Positions 20,559 through 33,300 are shown, counted from the first letter of the stretch. The stretch: 64,000 bases of DNA from Lytechinus pictus (GCF_037042905.1 NC_087253.1:16475501-16539500); one strand, 5' to 3'. Notes: a model not told the origin generated them from the sequence alone. Numbers and translations: made by a program.

Positions 20559-21611
20559 TTAATTCTCCTCCCAAGAAACAATGAGCGTAACTCTTAGCAT
20601 GCCATTCGTCTTGAATCCAAGGGCTTCGTTCTCGACAACATCTTTCTCAATCACCTTTGGAAACTCAACGACGTGCATGCCGCCGTCATTTTCCTTCGAG
20701 TCCTTGGATTTCTTTCGGGTTTCGTCTTCATCGTCGAAGTTGAGAATACGGATCTCGAATCGGCATTGGGAGGGCAGTTGACCGGTCTCTTTCGCGTTGC
20801 CGGACTTTGCTTCGATCCGCAGGGAGAGATGTGTGCCTTGTCCAGTGCCATATCCGACGAGGAAGAGTTCTGCTCGGATGTTCAGGTCCGTGGATGGTAG
20901 GATGAAAGATTGGTGCCCCTGCTGCCTCTCTGAGTCATAAGGTATAGAGTGGGTTGAACTCGAAGCAAATGTGTTTCGGTTACAGCGCATGGCAACTTCC
21001 GGTCTCTTTTCAATAGCACCAAGTCTTGACTTTAAATCTGCCATATCTCCCGAGATAAATCCTATCATCGTGAGTAGGAAATTTATGTCTCCTTGCTGGG
21101 AGCTCACAGAATTGGTTAAAGATCTTATATTCTCGACGGACTTTGAGTGCTGCAGCTTGCTCCTAACACATTGACTGTGGTAGCCCCTTTTCAATTTGTC
21201 AAACTTATCTGTATTTTGCTTGACAGAAGACATCATTGTTGCAAGAGACTCAGATGGCAATGAAAAAAATTCCATGGGAGTGGTCGGATCGGATATTCGA
21301 CGAGGTTCCGGATTGCGAAGGACATCGCCGTCACTCGAGGTGTCATAAATGGAAGATATCTCTGCGATAGGTTCTGGTATTGGGTATATTTGCTTGGGTT
21401 TCGAAACGTTAATGGGACCGGGTTGTCCGTGAGGCGGTCCCGGCATAGGAGTCCCCTCCCCGCATGCAGGTTCACCTTTGGCGCCACTATACATGCTATA
21501 AGCCCCTCCTACGGCCCCGCCAACTCCACCTCCCATTGGACTGCCAGTCTCGGTCACGTGTCCATCTGCTTTCCGATCTGGTTCAGGTGACCTCTGCATC
21601 TGCGGCGACAT
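20559..21611 (-). CDS. TRAF/MATH-domain protein with coiled coil, copy 1
   Basis: A single open exon encodes 350 residues from an ATG at 21611. I prefer this Met to one 21 codons upstream because CTGTGCAG, a good splice acceptor after a pyrimidine-rich tract, sits directly before it; the upstream residues look like intron. Residues 1-75 are Gly/Pro/Ser-rich. Residues about 128-206 are helical with heptad-like hydrophobics (TDKFDKLKRGY, SVENIRSLTNS, DMADLKSRLGAIEKR). From residue 244, NIRAELFLVGYGTGQGTHLS is the typical YG.G.GTHLSL strand pair of a MATH/TRAF-C domain, and the end (GMLRVTLIVSW) fits its last strand. The first half of a standard MATH domain and any RING or zinc fingers are absent. 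TRAF proteins trimerise and link receptors to signalling; here the role is unknown. A 5' non-coding exon probably lies upstream. Confidence 0.72.
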   Translation of the reverse strand: MSPQMQRSPEPDRKADGHVTETGSPMGGGVGGAVGGAYSMYSGAKGEPACGEGTPMPGPPHGQPGPINVSKPKQIYPIPEPIAEISSIYDTSSDGDVLRNPEPRRISDPTTPMEFFSLPSESLATMMSSVKQNTDKFDKLKRGYHSQCVRSKLQHSKSVENIRSLTNSVSSQQGDINFLLTMIGFISGDMADLKSRLGAIEKRPEVAMRCNRNTFASSSTHSIPYDSERQQGHQSFILPSTDLNIRAELFLVGYGTGQGTHLSLRIEAKSGNAKETGQLPSQCRFEIRILNFDDEDETRKKSKDSKENDGGMHVVEFPKVIEKDVVENEALGFKTNGMLRVTLIVSWEEN

Positions 21612-21825
21612 TTCTGCACAGAAATTAATGATCAGGTGAAGATAATTATGTTGACTTTTATTACAAGCGATCATAGCCGAACTAAAGCTATCGTGGGAAT
21701 TGGTGATCTTGACTTTACTTCATTCTTCTGGGGGTAGAATAAGGCACTAAATGTGAAAGATTAAATTTGGGCTTACTAAGGCCTATTGAAATTATTCACG
21801 GCAAGCTAATGTCCGCTGTTGCTTA

Positions 21826-22014
21826 TGGTGCAGTCACATTTCCCCTTCGGCGGCCGTCCGGCGAGTCGGAAACAGCTGTTTTATTCATTTTTATCCCACC
21901 ACCTTTTGGTAGCTGGTATACAAAAATTGTTAAACGGCTGTTTTCGACTCGGCGTACGACCGCCGTACATGCCGTCAGACTCTTACGGTATATAAGAGAA
22001 ATGTGAGTGCGCCA
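21826..22014. mobile_element. MITE with GGTGCAGTCACATTTC ends, upstream of the TRAF-like gene
   Basis: TGGTGCAGTCACATTTC at 21827 and GAAATGTGAGTGCGCCA ending at 22014 are imperfect inverted ends. The interior has GGCGGCCGTCCGGCGAGTCG and its partial complement. It lies 215 bp upstream of the start codon. Repeated at 28114-28302. Confidence 0.6.
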
Positions 22015-22512
22015 TTAAAGGTAAATTGTGACATTGGTTTATTTCAAAACTTTCTTTTAGATTTCACTCTTCGCTTTTCAAAATACTCATAAACAAGTTC
22101 TGAGTCCATAAAATGTATTGCATTGGCCAAAAGAACTGTTTTTATTCTCAAAAAAATATATAAAGAAGAGAAATTTTGCCAAGTGAGCTTTCTTTTGATG
22201 CAGATTTTGAAATTGACATAAAAAATGAAGAGCGCCACCTTGAGACCAAATGACATCAATACCTGCTCATGAATATTCATATCCATCGCCTCTGCGCTTG
22301 TCTCACGTGCCGATCTGTATACCGGCTATACGGTACAGTATCGGATTGAACGGCGGAGTCTATTTGCGACTTTTTCATTCATATCCTGTAGGAGCGTGTG
22401 CATTCGCGCAGTCCCTCGACGGCAAATTAAATAACTTGGAAACAACCAAGGAACTTTTTGAAATGACTATCATAACAATTGTGATGTTATGCACGTTGTT
22501 TTTCAAATCGCG
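22015..22512. other. 5' flank of TRAF-like gene copy 1, no coding feature
   Basis: This stretch would hold the promoter and first exon of the minus-strand gene. It contains a CACGTG E-box (about 22302-22307), but I cannot fix a transcription start. It is repeated at 28303-28800. Confidence 0.3.
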
Positions 22513-25500
22513 GAGGTCAACAATAGCAAGCAGCTTCATACAGCTATAATGCTTTTATTCTTCCACTTTGGGTTTTATGGATACTGCTTGCTATTGTTGA
22601 CCTCGTACCATCTAATATCCCAGAACCCCAGGATGATAAAACCCACATTTTGGCTGAAAAAAGGCTCAAAAAAAATTTCTCGGACCTGAGACAAAAAATA
22701 TTGTCATTTCATGTTGAGATAAGGTAAAAGGAACACAAAAAAACTGTTCCCACAGTAAAACAAAAAATCACCCATTTATAGCCCACTCCTATTTTTATGA
22801 TGTTTCGTTATGTACAATTTTCTTTTCTATTTCTATCTGATTTTATGTTTTGTTTTTTTCAAGGATATATTGTGGTGCTAGAAAGAAACTACTATATGTT
22901 ATATTTTTGTACCAATAAATCAGATTTTTTTTCAAAATGAGCCTATTCACATGATGTGAATTAAAGTTTCTATTTCTATTTAGAATAAATGTATTATTTT
23001 CTCATGAACCATAAGCTGGTCGACTATTTTTCTTGTATCAATATATGTGCTGATGTTTATATACATGTACTAAATGTTTTTTCTTTCAGCTAACCAGTTT
23101 GCATATTGTGCAATTATTTTTCATTTCTATCTGAATAAGCTGAATTTCTCATGAACCTTTATTGCAATGGTTATTTTCTTTTTCTTTTACTGATTGTATC
23201 AGAATAAAAGGAACTCAGCTACCTTGTTTCTATCTTAGATCTCCCTTTCATCATAGCTCCTCTAATCACTAATTTGTTTGACGACTGAGAAAAAAGTAAA
23301 AAAAAAAAAGGAGAAAGGGTAGTGAATATGACAGGTTGAAATATATAATTTATTTTTAAAATGTTGCGTCAAAATTATCCAAATAAGATTTTTGTCTGAA
23401 AAAAATATATTTTTTGCTCTCTAACAGCTTTTTTCTTTCTTTTTTGTTTGATAAATTTTGGCCCAGGTACCATGTCTGTTCATCTAAAATTTTTGGGCTA
23501 ATTACATTATAGACACACCCCCTTCTCTTTAAACTAAAAAGAAAGAAAGAAGAATAAACAAACCCCACCACATCATAGGGCAAAATGTGTCAGTCATATT
23601 CCAATCATGAATTCCCTATCGAAATCTAGTCTGCTAAGCAGACTCTGAATGGCTCGTGAGGTGGGATCTCAGCACGCGAAGCGCGCTGCTGCTGGTTTGC
23701 GACCTGAAAGCGCTCGCAGTATTTGATTAGTGAGATGCGTATATGTTAATCATGATTACAATGACTACAAGTGCTTCATGTGTTTAGATGTAATTCTAAC
23801 AAAATCAGCAAGCGCTTGGCACTCGTATTAGATGACTATGGTGAGATATGTATACTCTTAGTGGATTCCTAAAATATAGACCTTAAAATGTCCCTGTTTG
23901 GGGTCAATATATAAAAAAAATTCAGCTCGCGCTTGCATTATTTGTTTAACGAGACAGGTATGTATCATGATTTTAAAAAATAGCTTAATGTCCCTTTTTA
24001 AAGGTCTGAATATCAAAAATTTTCAGCTCGCGCTTCGCGCTCGCATTATTTGATCAGTGACATACATATCCGTTTAATGGCACTGTCTTTAAAATGTCTC
24101 TATTAGGTCAGTATACCTAGCTACTGAGCGCGCTTCGCTCACTAAGTGACTAAATTTTTTTACTGGTGCCCCCCCCCCCCCCATGCTGTGACCCACGCCA
24201 CTGACTAATAGTACTGGTCAATATTGTGTACTTTACAAACAATTAGTCAATATTAGCATACTATCTAAAGTAAGGCAATAAAATGAGAGAATGAATTGAA
24301 ATTCATTATTTATGAAATTTTATGACACTACACATGTTAAATGGAGTAGATTTTTATTTTCTGCTCAGCGTTATTTCAGTTTGATCTTCAGAAAAATAAA
24401 ACATCTCTAATACTATTGTATTCTGCACAATCGCAGACTAACTATTAACATGATTTATAATATGAAATACATGTCGTCAAAAATAGGTGATCTGCTGCAT
24501 ATATATCTTTGTTTTCAAAACTTGCGAGTGGCAATATATCAGGCACCTCAGAAATTAGCGATTTTATGATGAAAGAGAATTCGTAAAAAATAATTCTATA
24601 ATGCACTGAACAATAAGTTAACCTATACGGTTTGGGGTTTTATACAATACGAATTAGGGATAAAACATCCCTGCTGGAATGAATAGTGTTTCCACAGTGG
24701 GTGATTTCAAGTTTAGTGTTGACCTTTTGGTGTTGGTGTTAGGTCAATTTTTACACGATAATAACACCAAACATAGAATGAAGATGGTCCCGAAAAGTTG
24801 TTGAGATGTCAATAATGTGATCTGGATCAGTTTTACAAACTCTTAATAAGTTTTGGAGCTAGGGGAAGCAATCCAAATTTCAACACCTACACTAAGGCCA
24901 ACACCGGACTTGAAATTACCGAGTGTGTTCACATAGTGCACAGTGTGGTCAGTGTGTTAACACCGTTAAAATAAATTCAACATTGTGAAGACATTTCCAC
25001 ATTGTGGACACCTGGACAGTGTAACAGTGTGTTCACAGTGTGTTCACATATCACAATTGCATAGAAATGTGATGCACACTATAGTTAAGATGACCAAAAT
25101 TAACAGTCCGAGGATATTTCCACACTGTGGACACATCGATAGTGTAACTGTTCATAGTGTGTACACATAGTAGACTGGATATGCGATACACACTGTTAAG
25201 ATAATCAATTTTAACAGTGTGAAACATTTTTCACACTGTGGACACTTTGTGTATAACTGTTCATAATGTGTTCACATAGCAGACTTCATAGAAATGTGAC
25301 ATATACATTGTTAAAATGATCGAAATTAACAGTGCGAGGACATTTCCTTACTGATATGTGGACTCCATGACCAATGTGAGCGTTCACAGTGTACTCACAC
25401 AGTGGACGATGTGGAAATGTGATTCACACTGTCAAGAAAAAAAAAGGTATAATTTCATCGTGATACGATGATTTCACAGTGTGTGTTCACTGTGTATTAT

Positions 25501-26429
25501 GGGACTGTGGACACACTGCTCGACACTGTGTTCTTTTGAGCAGGTATAAGGGAGCTCAACTCTAATCGGGTGTTGCAAGAAACTTGCGATCAATTGCAAG
25601 TCAATTGTTGGTCCCTAAATCAATTACATGTCTTGCAGTTAATTGCAAATTAGTGATTGATTGCTAATTTGCTCCTTGAAACAAGAAGTTTAATCTCATT
25701 TGCTACAGCTAACGTTGATCTATCAGTTGTAAAATTGCATCAATATTTGCAAATGATCGCAAATATTTTCTTGCAACACCCCCTAAGAGGCATTTCATGC
25801 GTATTAGACAGTTAGAATTGAATATCCCTGTATTGATGGGTTCTTTCATTGCTCAAATCAATATCATTTCATTTTTCGTTTACAAACTATATAGTACAAA
25901 TAAAATGATACAATAGTACTTAAATATATATTTTTTAATGATACAATAGTAACGTGATAGGATCAAGAATTCATTACAATTGATGAATCATAAATATATA
26001 CAAATCAAACAGCGAAATACACAGAAAAAATGACCAATCAAATTCAATTCATTTTTCGTTAACAAAATATATAGTACAAATAAAATGTTACAATAGTACT
26101 TAAATATATACCGGTATATAGAAAAATGATACAATAGTAACGTGATAGGGAAAAAATTAAATTGCAATGGATCATAAATATATACAAATTAAACAGCGAA
26201 ATACACAGAAAAAAAATGACCAAACATATCAGGGCCTGTTCATAAAGAGTTACAACTGTTGTAACTTTGCCATTATGGCAATTACAATGGTAACATTGAT
26301 TGTGATTGGCAGCTGAGCCCTGTTGCCATGGTAGTTGCCATAATGGCAAAGTTACAACAGTTGTAACTCTTATGAAACGGGCCCCAGTTTTATATTTTTG
26401 AATATCAAATCCATCGTCAACAATTGGCA

Positions 26430-26467
<38 letters not shown>

Positions 26468-28800
26468 CATTCCGCGTGTTGGACACAGATGAGATGAAAG
26501 AGACAAAGAGGTAATGCATTGTAGTTGTGGAACTACAATGCATTACCTCTTTGTTCTTTTATATATACAAATGTATGTTATATATATCAGTATATGTGTG
26601 AAGTTATACATGTACAACAGCTTTGGCAACTCTTTTATTAAATATTGTAAAGAAATGGATGAAGAGAACAAGGGGTAGATAGCTCTGGGAAACCTTGATT
26701 TAAGCTACGCCTACCATTTTTCTCTTCATCCATTTCTTTACAATATATATATATATATATATACATATTATGTATTCATATGAGTATTGGGGGCGTGGTG
26801 GCAACAAGTCGTCCTTTTCCTTGAATGGTCCCGATTTTATTCGCCATTAATTCTCCTCCCAAGAAACAATGAGCGTAACTCTTAGCATGCCATTCGTCTT
26901 GAATCCAAGGGCTTCGTTCTCGACAACATCTTTCTCAATCACCTTTGGAAACTCAACGACGTGCATGCCGCCGTCATTTTCCTTCGAGTCCTTGGATTTC
27001 TTTCGGGTTTCGTCTTCATCGTCGAAGTTGAGAATACGGATCTCGAATCGGCATTGGGAGGGCAGTTGACCGGTCTCTTTCGCGTTGCCGGACTTTGCTT
27101 CGATCCGCAGGGAGAGATGTGTGCCTTGTCCAGTGCCATATCCGACGAGGAAGAGTTCTGCTCGGATGTTCAGGTCCGTGGATGGTAGGATGAAAGATTG
27201 GTGCCCCTGCTGCCTCTCTGAGTCATAAGGTATAGAGTGGGTTGAACTCGAAGCAAATGTGTTTCGGTTACAGCGCATGGCAACTTCCGGTCTCTTTTCA
27301 ATAGCACCAAGTCTTGACTTTAAATCTGCCATATCTCCCGAGATAAATCCTATCATCGTGAGTAGGAAATTTATGTCTCCTTGCTGGGAGCTCACAGAAT
27401 TGGTTAAAGATCTTATATTCTCGACGGACTTTGAGTGCTGCAGCTTGCTCCTAACACATTGACTGTGGTAGCCCCTTTTCAATTTGTCAAACTTATCTGT
27501 ATTTTGCTTGACAGAAGACATCATTGTTGCAAGAGACTCAGATGGCAATGAAAAAAATTCCATGGGAGTGGTCGGATCGGATATTCGACGAGGTTCCGGA
27601 TTGCGAAGGACATCGCCGTCACTCGAGGTGTCATAAATGGAAGATATCTCTGCGATAGGTTCTGGTATTGGGTATATTTGCTTGGGTTTCGAAACGTTAA
27701 TGGGACCGGGTTGTCCGTGAGGCGGTCCCGGCATAGGAGTCCCCTCCCCGCATGCAGGTTCACCTTTGGCGCCACTATACATGCTATAAGCCCCTCCTAC
27801 GGCCCCGCCAACTCCACCTCCCATTGGACTGCCAGTCTCGGTCACGTGTCCATCTGCTTTCCGATCTGGTTCAGGTGACCTCTGCATCTGCGGCGACATT
27901 TCTGCACAGAAATTAATGATCAGGTGAAGATAATTATGTTGACTTTTATTACAAGCGATCATAGCCGAACTAAAGCTATCGTGGGAATTGGTGATCTTGA
28001 CTTTACTTCATTCTTCTGGGGGTAGAATAAGGCACTAAATGTGAAAGATTAAATTTGGGCTTACTAAGGCCTATTGAAATTATTCACGGCAAGCTAATGT
28101 CCGCTGTTGCTTATGGTGCAGTCACATTTCCCCTTCGGCGGCCGTCCGGCGAGTCGGAAACAGCTGTTTTATTCATTTTTATCCCACCACCTTTTGGTAG
28201 CTGGTATACAAAAATTGTTAAACGGCTGTTTTCGACTCGGCGTACGACCGCCGTACATGCCGTCAGACTCTTACGGTATATAAGAGAAATGTGAGTGCGC
28301 CATTAAAGGTAAATTGTGACATTGGTTTATTTCAAAACTTTCTTTTAGATTTCACTCTTCGCTTTTCAAAATACTCATAAACAAGTTCTGAGTCCATAAA
28401 ATGTATTGCATTGGCCAAAAGAACTGTTTTTATTCTCAAAAAAATATATAAAGAAGAGAAATTTTGCCAAGTGAGCTTTCTTTTGATGCAGATTTTGAAA
28501 TTGACATAAAAAATGAAGAGCGCCACCTTGAGACCAAATGACATCAATACCTGCTCATGAATATTCATATCCATCGCCTCTGCGCTTGTCTCACGTGCCG
28601 ATCTGTATACCGGCTATACGGTACAGTATCGGATTGAACGGCGGAGTCTATTTGCGACTTTTTCATTCATATCCTGTAGGAGCGTGTGCATTCGCGCAGT
28701 CCCTCGACGGCAAATTAAATAACTTGGAAACAACCAAGGAACTTTTTGAAATGACTATCATAACAATTGTGATGTTATGCACGTTGTTTTTCAAATCGCG
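22513..28800. repeat. Tandem segmental duplication, unit 2 (6288 bp)
   Basis: Second copy of 16227-22512, in direct orientation and immediately adjacent. Its start keeps only the inner part of the hairpin that borders unit 1. Everything annotated in unit 1 from 17900 on reappears here at +6288. Confidence 0.93.
26847..27899 (-). CDS. TRAF/MATH-domain protein with coiled coil, copy 2
   Basis: Second copy of the gene at 20559-21611, with an identical predicted 350-residue protein as far as the translation shows. It sits in the second tandem unit with the same 5' flank through 28800, so both copies carry the same candidate promoter region. Because no coding difference is visible, either the duplication is very recent, or conversion keeps the copies alike, or one copy is an assembly duplicate. 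Function as for copy 1. Confidence 0.7.
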   Translation of the reverse strand: MSPQMQRSPEPDRKADGHVTETGSPMGGGVGGAVGGAYSMYSGAKGEPACGEGTPMPGPPHGQPGPINVSKPKQIYPIPEPIAEISSIYDTSSDGDVLRNPEPRRISDPTTPMEFFSLPSESLATMMSSVKQNTDKFDKLKRGYHSQCVRSKLQHSKSVENIRSLTNSVSSQQGDINFLLTMIGFISGDMADLKSRLGAIEKRPEVAMRCNRNTFASSSTHSIPYDSERQQGHQSFILPSTDLNIRAELFLVGYGTGQGTHLSLRIEAKSGNAKETGQLPSQCRFEIRILNFDDEDETRKKSKDSKENDGGMHVVEFPKVIEKDVVENEALGFKTNGMLRVTLIVSWEEN

Positions 28801-29305
28801 GAGAATAGGTCCTGATATCTGGGCAGAGTACCAGGTACCGAGAGACGGCTTTCTTCCCTTTCCTTGCTTTTCCTCTTTGCTTCGTTTCTCTAGCTGTATT
28901 TTTTTTCTTTACTTGTCCAGGGTATGAAGGGAGGGAGAATTATGGTTGCTTGTGAAAGGGCTATTCTTATTTTTTTTCCGTTTTTTTTTTCTATTTTATA
29001 ATTATATTTACGCATTTTTGTTTCGATTCCGATTCACTGAATTGTTATCAATTTCTTCAGGTTCTGTATTTTGATTTGTTCATTATTATAACGTGTTGTA
29101 ACATTTTTTTTAAAGGAAAAGGAAATCATTTTGTATTGAACTAGCTTGGCCGCCATTTTTCATTATTTTGCTTTGGGCGTTATATAGGCCTATAAGATGC
29201 TCTTTCTCTTCCAGTGATTATTTGTCAATATACTGCCTCAATGTATTTATCACTAAAAAATGACAAATACCGCGTGGCCTACGCCTTTTTTTTAAACAAT
29301 ATATT

Positions 29306-30034
29306 CTGGGGCGGATCCAGCTTTCACTAATAACGGGGCCGGGGTGAACAATATTTTCATCCACATTTTTCCCGATCGATCGGCAGCTCAAAGCTAGTTT
29401 TTGTTGGAATCTATAGTCGTAACAGTACTAAACCCTTTAAAAAATGCGAGCGTGAGGTATTATTTTCGGACTGTGTATTGTGTCCTGAAAATTGATCTGA
29501 GCAATATGATCATTAAACAAGATGCACACTGACGGATAAGGTGCTCAAAAATTTGAATAAGTAAAGGCCTATTTAGTTCCCTTGTTCGTTTTACTATAAG
29601 CCCTTCAACAATGTTTCCGTGTTTTGTATTACATTGATCAGTTAATATTTCTTTATGTCTCATACTATTTTGATATAAATTATACCTTGTAATTGTACTT
29701 GTTACTATGATTTTATATACTAATAACTCTGAACTTGTGAACCTGTTTAACCATGACTGAATGAATAAATCAATAAATGAATTGGTATAGATGAATAGAT
29801 GCATGTTCCATCGAACAGGCAATGCGAACACAAAGCGCGGGCTAAATTGTTTTTATACATGTGTAGTGACATGATTGGCTCTCACCCCTCCCCAAGTCTG
29901 AATTCCCCTCACCTTTTTTTATTCATTCTTCCTCTTATATTTTGTCCCCCCCCCTCTGCTTTCGTTCATATTACTTTGCGCCGCCAATATCGGGGGGGGG
30001 GGGGGGCGTAACGTCGGCCTCCTGGATCCGCCTA
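29306..30034. mobile_element. Element with CTGGGGCGGATCCAG ends and G/C runs
   Basis: CTGGGGCGGATCCAG at 29306 and CTGGATCCGCCTAT at 30021 are inverted ends; a C run and a G run lie just inside the right end. The interior includes ACTGAATGAATAAATCAATAAATG near 29757, like the tail of a retroposon. From 28804 to 29305 I see only A/T-rich sequence. Confidence 0.55.
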
Positions 30035-30326
30035 TGATACCGGTGCGTAGGTCTGTATGTTATAACCATGTAACATCGATCCCCCTCCAAGTTTCTCTTT
30101 GTATTTTTCTTTTCAACTTGTTATGGTAGTATATACAATTAAGAACAAGTATGACGTCTCCTAGGTGCGCCTCTCCCTCCACCCACTCCTCCTCGGTCCG
30201 CTGCATGTGCTCGGATAATAAAATTACGTACTTATCATGGTGATATATATATATAATAAAATTGCAAATTTTATTGCAAAAACTGCATTACTCGTGAATT
30301 TGTGTTTCGCATTTCTGATGTCTTAT

Positions 30327-30327
<1 letters not shown>

Positions 30328-30359
<32 letters not shown>
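30328..30359. repeat. (TA)n microsatellite
   Basis: About 15 uninterrupted TA units, with a shorter TATATATATATA tract at 30241. From 30035 to 30819 I see no gene. Confidence 0.85.
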
Positions 30360-30361
<2 letters not shown>

Positions 30362-30819
30362 GAGGACATACAGCTAGGCGGAACTATTTAGGGGAAGGGG
30401 TCTTCCATCTCTGTGTGATTCCGAAGTTCCGATGATGGTTCAGAGAATGTACTTCATGCAAAATCACGTTTTGGCATGACCTCTCAGCGCTGGGCATATC
30501 GACGGACAAAAAAATGCAAACATGTGATGGATCGAAATGGTAAAAAATATATATTTTAAAGAAAACCATCGTTATAAAATGCAGTCATACCAACATTTTT
30601 TTGTTAATACCAGTTTGAACTTCGATAAAAATTATAACCCGAGGCTATATTAGCAGCAGGGGCGGCAGGGGCACTTAACCCCCTACATAAAAAATCCCAG
30701 TAGGAAAAAAATGCCTTTTTTAAATGGAGAGTGCACTTATTTCAAAATGATGTACATGTATGTCCCTTTTCAAAATAAAATACCTTTTTTGAAGTCAAAC
30801 GATACATTTTAGGTTGGAA

Positions 30820-33300
30820 ATCACAAAATTTTTGGCTCGCGCTTCGCGCCCACATCATTTATTTTTTAGGAAGGCACTCACTTTGTTTTGGTTACAACTT
30901 GTGCTTATAATGTTCAATTTTCAGGTTTAAATGTCACAAATCTTCAGCTCGCGCTTTCCGCTCGCATCAAAGGTACACATTATGTTCTTGGTTTCAAACT
31001 GCTTAGAATATCCAGTTTTCAGGTTGAAATATTACAAATTATCGGCTCGCGCTTCGCATCAATTATTATTTATTAAGACACACAATTAAGTTCTTGGGTT
31101 AAAAAAAGTGCTTAGAATGTCCAGTTTTCTGGTTGGAATATCGCGCTCGCGTTCATTCTTCAATTAGATGCACATCTTTTTCATAACAAAATTGCTCGGA
31201 ATGTTTGATTTTCATGTCTTATTAGTCATGTTAGTACAAGCAATGTCTAGAATTTATAGCTCGCGATTTGCGCTCTTAACACCTCGCAAGAATGCTCTTT
31301 TAACAATAATTTGCGCGATTTGACCAAAAAGCGGCGAGTTTCACAACTTCAGATTTGAAAATGTTCAAACTGCTTGCTTGCTACGCTCGCTCCCGGAAAA
31401 ATAAAGCCTAAAGAGATATTTTATCAATCAGAAAAGACTTTAAAAAGGTTTTGCTCAATTTAATTACTACAAAACGCACAACTACTTAACACAGATGATA
31501 ATCTCATGGTGAAAATATCAGTTTGCATAAAAAATGCAATTTTTTGCATATAAGTGCATTTTTTCGCTTTGCCCCCCCCCCAAAAAAAAAAAAAATTGAA
31601 AATACGTTCCGTCGCCTATGATTCCGTCACCTATGGCACTCGCTGGTATTTGAATATATCATCATTTACACCCTCTCAAAGAAAGCAGACTTACTTTTGC
31701 CCTTTATTTTGCCCACAATGGAACTTACAGGAAAGCATATCAAACAGGATGCAAATGGAGGTCTATTTAGCCGGACGTTATTTATACGCTTTGGAGTTTG
31801 GATTCTTGTTTGCCTAGAAAACGTAAAGTATTTCAAGAGTTTTTATATTGTCATTACATCTTTGTCCTTATTTCTCTATATCCGTAGCTCTACCATGCGC
31901 GTATTCGGGGGCGCCAAAATAGGGAGAAAAGGGAAGGAAAGAAAAGGGGTTGACGAATTGCTGTTTGACATGGGGGGGGGGGGTGGATGCGCCGAATTGA
32001 TGTTCAACCTAGAGTATGTATATAGCGGGTGCCGAATTTATGTTTTGCTTAGGGGCGCCGAATTTATGTTTTGCTTAGGGGCGCCGAATTGATGTTCGAC
32101 CTAGGGTGTGCCAAATTGATCTTCATCCTAGGGGGGGGGGGGCGAATTAATGTTTTACCTCGGGGCGCCGTAAAGATGTTCGACATAGGGGCACCGAAAT
32201 GATGTTTAACCTTGGGGATGGGGCGCCGAATAATTATTTTTCCTATATACGGTTGTCGAGTTGCTGTTTGACATATAGGGGCGCCGAATTGATGTTCAAC
32301 CTAGGGGGTGCCGAATGGATATTCACCACACGCTAATTTGATATTTGTCTCGGTGCATCAAATTCAGGTTCAATTTACCTAGGGAGGGGAGGGGGTGCCA
32401 AACTCATGTTTGCTCCCATCAATTACCGATCCTGTTCATGATTACCAAAAGTGCCTAGAAAGTCCTAATTTTAGATCAGAATATAAAAACAAATTCATCC
32501 TACTCTTCGCATTAATTGTTTAGTAAGGTGGCGATCCTGTTCATGGTAAGATAAGTGCTTAGAATGTCTGACTTTGTATAAAAATATATAGATTTTTATT
32601 CAGCTCGCGCTTCGCGCTCGCATAAACTGTTTTGTTACTGATCATCCTTTTCATGATAACCGAAAATGCTTACTCAAATGTCCAAATTTTAGGTAAGAAT
32701 ATGAAAAAAAATTTCATCTCGCTCTTTGCGGACGCATCAATGTTTAGTTAGATGACAATCCTGTTCATGATTACCAAAAGTGCTTAGAATGTCCACATTT
32801 TAGGTCAAAATATCAATCCCTTTTTAAGCTCGCGCTTCGCACTCGCACAAATTTACGAGGTCAGAATATCAAAAAATTTGAACTCGCGCTTAGCGCTCGC
32901 ATTAATTATTTAGCTATATACCCATCCTGTTCATGGTTATAAAAAGTGCTTATGGTGTCCAGTGTTGGATTGGGAATTCAAAAATTGTCAGTTCGCACTT
33001 CGTGATCGCATAAAATGTTGATAGATACCCATCCTGTTCTTGATTGCCAAAAGTGCTCATAGATTTTTTTCCCCCCAAATTTTAGGTCAGAATATAAAAA
33101 AAATTCAGCTCACGTTTCGCGCTCGTATCAATAATAATTGTTTAAATAATTCATATACATATCATGTTCACGGTTGCAAAAAGCGTAGAATGTTTGATCG
33201 GAAAACAGATGAAAATATCCCCCTCCCCTATTGGCGAAAGCTGGATCTAGCCCCGGTTAAGAAATTACAGCTCCCGCACATAATTTTAGTATGGTCTACC
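30820..33300. repeat. CTCGCGCTTCGCGCTCGCAT degenerate satellite array
   Basis: Units of about 110 bp each carry a TTCAG-CTCGCGCTTCGCGCTCGCAT block (near 30834, 30945, 31043, 31259, 32602, 32716, 32825, 32881, 32990, 33107), followed by ATTATTTAGT, CCTGTTCATGATTACCAAAA and GTGCTTAGAATGTCC. It is split by the minisatellite at 31905-32400. Open frames within it lack domains. Confidence 0.8.
31905..32400. repeat. GCGCCGAATTGATGTTCRACCTAGGG minisatellite
   Basis: About 12 degenerate copies of a 26-38-bp unit (GGGGCGCCGAATT, ATGTTCAACCTA) with G runs near 31973 and 32130. It interrupts the larger satellite array. An open frame at 31697-32092 ends inside it and reads the repeat. Confidence 0.8.

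Larger units (their letters stand above)
16227..22512. repeat. Tandem segmental duplication, unit 1 (6286 bp)
   Basis: This segment recurs as 22513-28800. Coordinates of matching features differ by 6286 before a C run and 6288 after it; the C run is 12 long here (near 17883) and 14 in unit 2 (near 24169). I noticed no other difference by eye. Both junctions share GAG (16227-16229, 22513-22515, 28801-28803), consistent with microhomology. Each unit contains one TRAF/MATH-like gene. Confidence 0.93.

Noticed and set aside
21612-21674. Upstream Met of the TRAF-like open frame
   Set aside because: A CTGTGCAG acceptor lies directly before the next Met, and the added residues look like intron sequence.
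29460-29831. 123-codon minus-strand open frame
   Set aside because: It lies within an element and looks like the reverse of a retroposon 3' tail; no domain is seen.
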